Source: Deltaproteobacteria bacterium (GTDB lineage: Bacteria > Myxococcota > Myxococcia > Myxococcales > Myxococcaceae). Taken from it: 5,675 nucleotides of DNA. Of this stretch, positions 1 through 5,675 are shown piece after piece (position 1 is the stretch's first letter; each line of letters begins with the position of its first letter). Where the stretch lies: assembly GCA_016875515.1 (NCBI GenBank), contig VGRA01000202.1, positions 1 to 5,675 of the forward strand, in the 5' to 3' direction. A program made the translations under genes and the position numbers. The notes under the pieces were generated by a model. That model worked only from the letters and a program-made list of their open reading frames with translations. It had not been told where the DNA came from and made no database searches.

Positions 1-2
1 TG

Positions 3-53
3 GCCGAGTTCCGGCGCACGGGCCTGCTGCCCGGAGCCTCTATTTCTTGTTGA
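3..53 (+). CDS. Possible 3' end of a convergent gene (C-terminal fragment)
   Basis: Plus-strand frame 3 runs from the left window edge to a TGA at 51-53 and encodes AEFRRTGLLPGASISC. The first codons all end in G or C, as expected for coding sequence here. That bias disappears in the last few codons, which overlap the end of the minus-strand gene whose stop is at 40-42. This would be a tail-to-tail pair overlapping by 14 bases. Sixteen residues are too few to assign a family, and an open stretch of this length can arise by chance at this GC content, so the call is tentative. Confidence 0.3.
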   Translation, partial: AEFRRTGLLPGASISC

Positions 54-1581
54 CGTTGGCGCAGCGGATCTCGAACTCGCTCATGCCCATGCCGGAGACG
101 GCGCCGAACTTGTTCCCGCCGAGCGCCGGCTGCTCGAAGCTGTAGCGGCGCACCATGCACTTGCCGTCCTTGCCGCGGGTGCTGACGTGCCCCACCCAGG
201 TCCGCTTGAGGAGCACGCCGGTCCACTCGTTGCGGACGAAGCCGTAGGCGTCGTCGGAGATCACGGCGCGCAACGGCTTGTCGCCCACGGTGTTGTTGCC
301 CGCCACCGCCATCATCCCCTTCTCCACCGCGGCGTCCTTCATCCCCGGCGAGGGCATGCGCACGGCGTCCAGCACCAGGCCGGCCAGCACCGCGGCCGCT
401 GCCTTCACCTTCTCGCCGCCCTCGGTGTTGTCGTAGGTGAACGTCCCCTTCGCCGCCACGCTGGAGGAGGACTGGTCCAGGTTGGCCACGTCCACCTCCA
501 CCTCCACCAGGTGCTTGCCCGGCTCCAGTTCCGCGAGTGCACGCACCAGGGGCTCGGTCAGGTACAGGTCCGGCGGCTCCGCAGGGTCCAGCGGCAGGAC
601 CTCGAACGTGTAGGCGGCGTTCTTGTAGTCGTCGTCGTCCGGGTCCAGCTGGATGGCCCCGGCGGCAATCTCCTTCCCGTCCACCTTCAGGTGGACGGAC
701 AGGGCGGCGGACTGGCCGAGCTGGCGGGTGAGATCCCCCACGGTCCAGCCGAAGTAGCCGTACGCGAACAGCGGCTCGGAGGCCTTGAAGACGGTGGCGA
801 ACATGGCCGGGTCCTCGGCCTTCGGCTCCTTGTAACCGGTTGAGAACAGCACCGCGTTCTCGTTCTTGCGGTGGAAGGGGCTGGCGAAGACGGTGGCGTC
901 CCGCTGCTTCTCCACGCCCGCGAGCAGCGCCCGCGCGGCCGCCTCCAGCTTCTTCAGCTTGTCGTGCGCGGGCTGCAGCTTCAGCCCCGTCTCCACCACC
1001 GCCAGCACCTCCAGCGTCCCGGCATGGGTCAGCAGCAGGGACGTCTTCTGGAACCCCTTCACCCGCCCGAGCTGCTCGTCCGCGGCGTTGAAGGCGCGGT
1101 CCGCGTAGCCCTTGAGGGAAGGCTGGACGGACTTCGCGTACGGCTCGAACCGGGGGTTGGACAGGTTGGCCTTCGCCCAGTCCACCCTCTCCGGGTAGCC
1201 CGTCTTGGCAACGGACGCCTTGAGCCGCTCACAGCCCCCGGGCTGCTGCAGGCAGACGTTGGGGTTGAGCCGGTCCACCGCGTCCGAGAGGAACCGCGAG
1301 TCTCGGGAGGAGTTGGAGCCGAGCGCCTCGTCCGCGTACCACTGGCTGGCGGCCTTGAGCGTGGCGCGGTAGGCGGCCTCGTCCAGCCCCGGATCGGACT
1401 GCTTCGCCTTCTCGAGCTCCCGCTCGAAGTCCTTGAGCGACTGCTCGTTGTACTGGCAGGGCTCACCCTTGTGGACTTTCTCGTAGCAGCCCTTCATGTG
1501 GTTGAGCTGGCTGTGGCTGGCCCCGGTGAAGAGACCTATGCACGCCGCCCAGGGCGAGACGGCGGGACAAGCCCAGGACAT
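40..1581 (-). CDS. Hypothetical probably exported protein, 513 aa, unknown function
   Basis: I do not recognise the family. The ATG at 1581 gives 513 residues ending at TAG (40-42). Residues 1-28 are apolar with no basic n-region (MSWACPAVSPWAACIGLFTG). Residues 30-260 look mainly helical and charged (for example ERELEKAKQ), with Cys at 32, 42, 110 and 117. About residues 270-385 look beta-rich (SVHLKVDGKE, HLVEVEVDV) and include an acidic run LDPDDDD near 311-318. The C-terminal end has Cys475 and Cys507. Six Cys downstream of the leader suit disulfides in an exported protein (inference). The start is uncertain. The best Shine-Dalgarno serves an ATG at 1594 in another frame, and dropping one G near 1548-1550 would join the frames and create a proper signal peptide. 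M29 (1497) is another possible start but has no leader. The reading frame is open upstream to 1878, but that part is the neighbour's sequence in a different frame. Coding status of the body is secure; function and N-terminus are not. Confidence 0.75.
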   Translation of the reverse strand: MSWACPAVSPWAACIGLFTGASHSQLNHMKGCYEKVHKGEPCQYNEQSLKDFERELEKAKQSDPGLDEAAYRATLKAASQWYADEALGSNSSRDSRFLSDAVDRLNPNVCLQQPGGCERLKASVAKTGYPERVDWAKANLSNPRFEPYAKSVQPSLKGYADRAFNAADEQLGRVKGFQKTSLLLTHAGTLEVLAVVETGLKLQPAHDKLKKLEAAARALLAGVEKQRDATVFASPFHRKNENAVLFSTGYKEPKAEDPAMFATVFKASEPLFAYGYFGWTVGDLTRQLGQSAALSVHLKVDGKEIAAGAIQLDPDDDDYKNAAYTFEVLPLDPAEPPDLYLTEPLVRALAELEPGKHLVEVEVDVANLDQSSSSVAAKGTFTYDNTEGGEKVKAAAAVLAGLVLDAVRMPSPGMKDAAVEKGMMAVAGNNTVGDKPLRAVISDDAYGFVRNEWTGVLLKRTWVGHVSTRGKDGKCMVRRYSFEQPALGGNKFGAVSGMGMSEFEIRCANVNKK

Positions 1582-1598
1582 CTTCGCGGTGCATGCAG

Positions 1599-1606
1599 CT
1601 CCCCTT
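1599..1606 (-). promoter_or_regulatory. Ribosome binding site ahead of the 513-aa protein
   Basis: The minus strand reads AAGGGGAG here. It lies 4 bases before an ATG at 1594-1592 and 17 bases before the ATG at 1581-1579 that opens the long frame. The spacing therefore favours 1594, which as the sequence stands yields only a 43-codon reading frame ending at TGA 1465-1463. This mismatch is the main reason to suspect a frameshift in the leader of the downstream gene. Confidence 0.5.
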
Positions 1607-2667
1607 CCCAGGAGACAGGCGGTCGCCCCTGGCACCGGGGGGAACACCGCGGCGGCCCCTTTTGACGGCCCGACGCGGGGCAGAGGTAGACGGCAGACGG
1701 CGCGTGCATCAGCACCAGCCCCAGGTCCCCCGCGGCAAAGCGGGGGAGCCGGGGCCACCATGCCGCCCCTTGTGAGGTCCCCTGGCAGCCGGTCGCCGCG
1801 TCCGGCGGCAGTGCCGCGGCCATCTGCGCCTGGTCGTCCAGCGCCCCCACGCTCTGCCAGTTGGCCGCCGAGGTGCACTGGGCGTCACACCCCATGAAGT
1901 TCACCTTCCCACCCTCCACCCACGTCCCCTTCTTCCCCTCGTCCACGGCCCCCATGCGCAGGGTGGTCCAGGTGTTGAGGTCCATGCAGGTGGCGCCGGC
2001 GCAGCTGTTCACCAGCATCCTCCCGCCGTCCGGGCCGGGCGTTGCCAGCGCCCCCTGGTTGTAGGCCAGCCACACCCTGCCATCCCGGGCCACGGAGAAG
2101 CCGGACTCCCAGGTGTTCGTCGTGGCGAGGAAGCCCACCTAGAACACCTGCCAGTTGGACTGCACCGCGCAGCTGCCCGTGCGGCGCGCGTACTGGATGA
2201 CGTTCTCCCCCGCAGAAGACCGGCCCGCGTGGAACGTCACGTGGACCACGCCGGCTGAGTACCGCACCGCGCGGGAGGGCGCCCCCTGGATGGGGGTGTC
2301 CGCCCCGCTCCAGTTGGCCAGCGAGCCGCAGTTGCCCGCACAGGACACCCACGCGGACGGGTACGACCCGGGCATACCCTGCGTCAGGAACCCCACGCCG
2401 CCCGAGGGCTCCACCACCAGCGTGCCCTGCCCCCCAATGACGCTGTGTCCCGGGGCGCGGGGCGAGACATCCACGAAGATCCAGCTCGCCGCCACGCCGC
2501 AGTTCGAGCCGCGCGTTCCATCAGGACGCCTCGCTCGAGCAGTTCTGCCGGCAGCTGCCGTACCAGGCCCGCTCCGCGTACCCGCCGTCGAAGAGGGCGA
2601 GGAACGTCCCGTACGGCCCGGTGGTCAGCAGCGGCGAATAGAACCCGGGGCGCGCGAGGGTCGAGAT

Positions 2668-2805
2668 GCCGCCGGAGCTCCCACCGGCGCCTCCGCCCGT
2701 ACCGCCACCGATGCCACCGCCAATCCCTCCGCCCACACCACCGCCCGTACCGCCACCGGCCCCACCACCGGTTCCGCCGCCCGCGCCGCCGCCGAGCCCA
2801 CCGCC
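2668..2805 (-). repeat. 12-bp-period repeat encoding a GGGX linker
   Basis: Ten successive GGGX units (X = L, A, T, A, T, V, I, I, T, A) are followed by GGSSGG, directly after the lipidated Cys. The DNA has a 12-base period, with third positions and the fourth codon varying, so it is diverged rather than a perfect satellite. Such linkers probably act as flexible tethers holding a domain away from the membrane. On the plus strand the same DNA reads as proline-rich, which is a shadow. Confidence 0.85.
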
Positions 2806-2866
2806 GCAGGCGACCGCCAGCACCACCGCGCACAGCGCTGCAGTCCTCAAGTTGTCCATCACCGGT

Positions 2867-2879
2867 TCCCCCGTGGGGA
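2867..2879 (-). promoter_or_regulatory. Short hairpin covering the lipoprotein ribosome binding site
   Basis: The minus strand reads TCCCC-ACG-GGGGA, a five-base-pair stem with a three-base loop. Its 3' arm is the GGGGGA that should serve the ATG at 2859. The stem could partly hide the ribosome binding site in mRNA. It is short and could be coincidental at this GC content. Confidence 0.3.
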
Positions 2880-2926
2880 GGACTCTTCCCCCGACGCAGG
2901 CTGCAACTCCAGCCGAATCCCGCCGC

Positions 2927-3876
2927 TCACCCGTTGATGCTCGCGAAATCGATCGCGAAGCGGTACCGGACGTCGCTCCGGAGCATGCGCTCCCAGGCCG
3001 CGTTGACCTGCTGCACCGGGATGACCTCCACGTCCGCGGTGATGCCGTGCGCCGCGCAGTGGTCCAACATCTGCTGCGTCTCCGCGATGCCGCCGATCAT
3101 GGAGCCGGCCAGCTGCTTCCCACCCACGATGAGCGAGAGCGCGTGTACGGGGCTCGGCGCGGTGGGCGCCCCAACCAACACCAGGGTGCCGCGCGGGCGG
3201 AGCAGGCGCAGCAGCGCGTTGTAGTCGTGCGGCGCGGACACGGTGTCTATGACGAGATCCAGCGGCCGGCGCAGCCCCTCGGCCTGCCCGTCCTTCGTCA
3301 GCACGAACTCGCTCGCCCCCAGCCGCCGGGCGTCCGCCTCCTTGGACGCGGAGGTGCTCAGCACCACCACCGTGGCCCCCAGCGACTTCGCCAGCTTCAC
3401 CGCCATGTGGCCCAGCCCGCCCAGTCCCACCACGCCCACGCGGTCCCCGGCCTTGACGCCGTACCGGCGCAGCGGCGACACAGGTGGTGATGCCGGCGCA
3501 CAGCAGCGGCGCGGCCCCGGCCAGGTCCAGCCCTGCCGGGATGCGCAGGGTGAAGCGCTCGTCCCCGACCATCTGCTGCGAGTACCCGCCGTAGGTGGGC
3601 GTGGCCCGGTCCATCTCCGTGCCGTTGTAGGTGAGCGCCGCGCCCTGCTCGCAACAGTGCTCAAGGTACCCCGCGCAGGGGGTGCAGGCCTGGCACCATG
3701 GGGAACAGCTCCCCGCCCCGCTCCCCGCGCGCCTGGTGCAGGTCCGAGTGGCATACGCCGCAGAACAGGACGTCGATGACCACGTCGCGCGCGCCGGGTT
3801 CCCGGCGCTGGATGGTCATGGGGCCGAGCGGCTGGTCGGCGGCGGGGGTGCCCCAGGCGGAAACGGGGGGCGCCAT
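2927..3876 (-). pseudogene. Broken zinc-dependent NADP-type alcohol dehydrogenase (YahK / cinnamyl-alcohol dehydrogenase group)
   Basis: An intact relative would reduce aldehydes to alcohols with NADPH in the cytosol. Three frames must be joined. Piece 1 (3876 to about 3690) starts at an ATG with GGAG seven bases upstream and has REPG and CGVCHSDLHQ, with the catalytic zinc Cys42, ending MVPG. Piece 2 (about 3695 to 3480) has the structural zinc cysteines as C-x2-C-x2-C-x7-C (CQACTPC to CEQG), then TPTYGGYSQQ and APLLCAGITT with the other catalytic zinc Cys. Piece 3 (3478 to TGA 2929-2927) has the cofactor motif GVVGLGGLGH, LSTSASKE, VGAPTAPSP, AGSMIGGI and a normal C-terminus YRFAIDFASING. 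Compared with the E. coli YahK layout as I recall it, about 31 residues between VPG and the structural cysteines are missing, including the GHE zinc ligand, so repairing the frame alone would not restore activity. The gene lies 61 nt after pbpC and 67 nt before the lipoprotein, with no obvious functional link to either. Confidence 0.9.
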
Positions 3877-3883
3877 GGCGGAT

Positions 3884-3887
3884 CTCC
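3884..3887 (-). promoter_or_regulatory. Ribosome binding site of the dehydrogenase pseudogene
   Basis: GGAG on the minus strand lies seven bases before the ATG at 3876. It fixes the start, which gives MAPPVSAWGT and aligns with the usual N-terminus of this dehydrogenase group. Confidence 0.65.
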
Positions 3888-3903
3888 GGGGTTGAGGGTG
3901 CGC

Positions 3904-3930
3904 TTCCCGGCCGGTGGATACGCCCGGGAA
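3904..3930 (-). other. Inverted repeat between pbpC and the dehydrogenase
   Basis: TTCCCGG (3904-3910) and CCGGGAA (3924-3930) are perfect seven-base inverted copies around a 13-base loop, 8 nt past the pbpC stop. No run of U follows on the minus-strand transcript, so it is not a standard intrinsic terminator. It could slow transcription, protect the 3' end of pbpC mRNA, bind a protein, or be chance. Confidence 0.35.
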
Positions 3931-3937
3931 CGGCCGC

Positions 3938-5675
3938 CTACCAGCGGGAACGCTCGGTCCGCACGCGGTAGCGCACGTGCTCCAACGCCTCGCCGCTCCC
4001 CGGGCGGTGCAACGTCAGCCGGTGCTCTCCCCGGCTGGCCGGGATGCGGCCGGTGTAGGGGGCGGTGAGCGTGAGCGCAGGCACCCCGTCCACCCGGATC
4101 TCGAGCGGACGCCCGTCCGCGGAGCGCACCCGCACTGGGAGGGTCTGGTCTTCCAGCGGCATGTCCGGGAAGAGCAGGTACTCGTCCCCGTCCGCGGGGG
4201 ACAGCAGGTGCGGCCCTGACGCCGCCACCTCGCCGGCCCGGGGCTCGAGGCAGGCGCGCAGCATCCACGGCTCGGCGGACAGCCCCTCTGCGCGTGCCCA
4301 CTCGTCGAACTCGGGGCCGAGGTCCGCCACGCGCCCGGAGCGCCCCGCCAGCTCGCGGCACCTCGCCTCCAGGCCGGGCGGGAGCTGCGCGGCGAGCCGG
4401 CGGTGGACGTGGCACGCCTGCGTGGGGGCGGTCCCCCGCGCGAAGCGCTCCTCCATCCGGCTGGGGCAGTCCGGGCCCGCGAGGCCTCCCGAGAGCGGGC
4501 AGATGGCCTGCGCCTCCAGGAGCCTGCCGTCCCACAGCGGCGCGCCCACCACGCCCTGCATGGCGCCCTCCATCACGCGCCGGAACAGCGGCCCAGCGCC
4601 GGTGATGCCGGAGACCTGCACCATGGGCGTCCCGTCGAAATTCCCCGCCCAGGCCACCACCGTCCGCTCGCGCGTGAAGCCCGCGGTCCAGTTGTCCGAG
4701 TAGCCCTTGCTGGTGCCCGTCTTGGCTGCCACCGGGAAGGGCAGCCGCAGCGCGTTGTCCAGGCCGAACGCCCGCGCCCGCGCGTCGTTGTCCGAGAGGA
4801 TGTCCGCGACCAGCGCAGCGGCAGAAGCCGGCGCAAAGCGGCGCGGCGTGGACTCGCGCCGCAGCGGGATCTCCTGCCCGTCCGGTCCCCACGCCCGCCG
4901 CACCGGCAGGAGCGGCCGCACCACGCCGCCGTCCGCGAGGCCGCGGTAGGCCCGCGCCAGCTCCCACGCGGACACCTCGCCGTTGCCGAGCACCAGGCCC
5001 AGCCCGTAGTGCTCCGCGGTCTGCTTGAGCGAGTCGAACCCCGCCCGCCGCAGGGTCTCCAGCAGCCGGGATGCGCCCAGCTCCTCGGCAATCCGGACCG
5101 CGGGGACGTTGAAGCTGCTCCCGAGCGCCTCGCGCGCCCGCACCGGGCCGTGCAACCTCCGGTCGTAGTTCTTCGGCGCGTAGCTCCCCTTCTCCGCCGC
5201 GAAGGCCGTCTCCAGGTCCGCCAGCACCGTGGCCGGGGTATACCCGGCGCTGAAGGCCTCCGCGTAAGCGAAGGGCTTGAGCGCGCTGCCGGGCTGGCGG
5301 CGCATCTGGATGCCGTCGTTCTGCCCGCCGCGCTCCGCGTCGAAGAAGCTGCGCGAGCCCTGGTACGCGAGCACCTCGCCGCCCGCGTTGTCGAGCACCA
5401 GCACGGCCGCGGAGGAGACCTGCCGCTCTGACAGCCGGGACAGCTCCTCCTCCACCACCGCTTCCACGTGCCGCTGCAGCGCGGGGTCCAGCGTGGTCTC
5501 CACCGCGACCGCGCGGGACAGCCCCCAGTCGTCCAGGTGCGCCGCCACGAACTCCACGAAGTGCGGGGCGAGGAACTGCCGCTCGAAGGCCTGGAGATCC
5601 AGCGGCTCGCGCGCGGCGGCCGCGGACTCGGCAGCGGTGAGAGCCCCGATCCTCGCCATGCGCCCCAGGACCCAC
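3938..5675 (-). CDS. pbpC: Penicillin-binding protein 1C, C-terminal part (transpeptidase and BiPBP_C domains), 5' end outside window
   Basis: PbpC is a bifunctional class A-type peptidoglycan synthase anchored in the inner membrane with its domains in the periplasm. The frame stays open to the right edge, so the start is outside; the first residues seen, WVLGRMARIGALTAAE, match the usual end of the glycosyltransferase (GT51) domain. Numbering from the internal Met at 5659: the transpeptidase covers about 45-370, with nucleophile motif S125-A-L-K128, S182-F-N184 and K313-T-G315, all intact. Then comes the PbpC-typical stretch ICPLSGGLAGPDCP (386-399), followed by GTAPTQACHVH. Residues about 485-573 fit the C-terminal BiPBP_C beta domain. 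The stop is TAG at 3940-3938. E. coli PbpC is about 770 residues, so roughly 190 N-terminal residues (membrane anchor and most of GT51) are missing only because of the window. In E. coli pbpC sits next to the alpha-2-macroglobulin gene yfhM, so such a gene may lie further right. No lesion is seen. Confidence 0.95.
   Translation of the reverse strand, partial: WVLGRMARIGALTAAESAAAAREPLDLQAFERQFLAPHFVEFVAAHLDDWGLSRAVAVETTLDPALQRHVEAVVEEELSRLSERQVSSAAVLVLDNAGGEVLAYQGSRSFFDAERGGQNDGIQMRRQPGSALKPFAYAEAFSAGYTPATVLADLETAFAAEKGSYAPKNYDRRLHGPVRAREALGSSFNVPAVRIAEELGASRLLETLRRAGFDSLKQTAEHYGLGLVLGNGEVSAWELARAYRGLADGGVVRPLLPVRRAWGPDGQEIPLRRESTPRRFAPASAAALVADILSDNDARARAFGLDNALRLPFPVAAKTGTSKGYSDNWTAGFTRERTVVAWAGNFDGTPMVQVSGITGAGPLFRRVMEGAMQGVVGAPLWDGRLLEAQAICPLSGGLAGPDCPSRMEERFARGTAPTQACHVHRRLAAQLPPGLEARCRELAGRSGRVADLGPEFDEWARAEGLSAEPWMLRACLEPRAGEVAASGPHLLSPADGDEYLLFPDMPLEDQTLPVRVRSADGRPLEIRVDGVPALTLTAPYTGRIPASRGEHRLTLHRPGSGEALEHVRYRVRTERSRW

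Larger units (their letters stand above)
1536..2859 (-). pseudogene. Lipoprotein with GGGX linker and propeller-like repeats, frameshifted and with an amber stop
   Basis: The ATG at 2859 has GGGGGA seven bases upstream; a GTG at 2862 is also in frame. The N-terminus is a lipoprotein signal peptide (basic R5, hydrophobic AALCAVVLAVAC, lipidated Cys probably 18), so the product would be a membrane-anchored lipoprotein. Residues 19-64 are GGGX repeats. The body has recurring modules, each ending in a Cys-rich turn before Trp: CAGNCGSLANW, CAVQSNW, CDAQCTSAANW, and a looser CMDLNTW. This resembles a beta-propeller lipoprotein. Three pieces are needed to read it: 2859 to about 2524 (stop TGA 2523-2521), then a +1 shift into the frame running to TAG 2141-2139, then the same frame continuing from 2138. 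Coding bias fades after about 1667, so the original end may be near there. CAA at 1664-1662 is one transition from TAA, while the present stop at 1538-1536 overlaps the next gene. Function is unknown; structural or surface binding is only a guess. Confidence 0.7.

Noticed and set aside
19..33. CGGGC/GCCCG hairpin just past the 513-aa gene as a terminator
   Set aside because: It has only five base pairs and no U run, and it lies inside a possible convergent coding end.
1630..1646. TGGCAC on the plus strand as a sigma-54 -24 element
   Set aside because: The -12 GC element at the required spacing is absent, and no plus-strand gene follows.
187..1665. Long plus-strand open frames opposite the 513-aa gene
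   Set aside because: Their products are dominated by Arg, His, Val and Pro, typical of antisense frames in high-GC genes, and the minus strand has the coherent protein.
1582..1878. Extending the 513-aa protein to a 612-aa product
   Set aside because: The extra 99 residues overlap the lipoprotein coding sequence in another frame and are low-complexity Gly/Arg/Pro/Ala.
2521..2523. TGA after a Cys-rich stretch read as selenocysteine
   Set aside because: The same frame downstream does not look like protein of this family, while a one-base shift restores it. No SECIS-like stem was evident.
2139..2862. Reading the lipoprotein pieces as separate small genes
   Set aside because: The later pieces lack ribosome binding sites and signal peptides, and repeat spacing continues across the breaks.
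2666..3490. Plus-strand frame starting with a proline-rich repeat
   Set aside because: It is the reverse complement of the GGGX linker followed by antisense of the dehydrogenase, with no recognisable domain.
3816..5675. Second long minus-strand frame over pbpC
   Set aside because: It is rich in Arg/Gly/Ala with no motifs, whereas the frame ending at 3938 has all three transpeptidase motifs.

Overview
The window is about 70% GC with strong G/C preference at third codon positions. Its likely source is a myxobacterium (Myxococcota, Cystobacterineae-like). The best clue is a lipoprotein whose Cys anchor is followed by a long GGGT/GGGA-type glycine linker, a style common in that group. This is an inference; no rRNA or marker gene is present.

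All four substantial genes read on the minus strand, so gene order runs from right to left. (1) 3938-5675: the C-terminal three quarters of PbpC (penicillin-binding protein 1C), intact as far as it goes and cut by the right window edge. (2) 2927-3876: a zinc-dependent NADP-type alcohol/cinnamyl-alcohol dehydrogenase of the YahK kind, broken by an internal deletion of roughly 100 nt and a separate single-base frameshift. (3) 1536-2859: a lipoprotein with a GGGX linker and propeller-like repeats, broken by one frameshift and one in-frame amber codon. (4) 40-1581: a 513-residue probably exported protein of unknown function, whose N-terminus looks disturbed by one extra G. A possible convergent plus-strand gene ends at the left edge (3-53). 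No gene-free stretch exceeds about 100 bases. I see no tRNA, rRNA, CRISPR, insertion sequence or attachment site.

The genes are tightly spaced (about 61 and 67 nt, then an overlap), so co-transcription is possible, but nothing shows a shared pathway. PbpC works in the periplasm on peptidoglycan, the dehydrogenase would have been cytosolic, and the last two are exported proteins of unknown role. The most notable signal is the run of lesions across three consecutive genes beside an intact pbpC. Either the segment is decaying, or the sequence contains indel errors. The deletion with short flanking homology argues that at least one lesion is real. I found no convincing new biological system.
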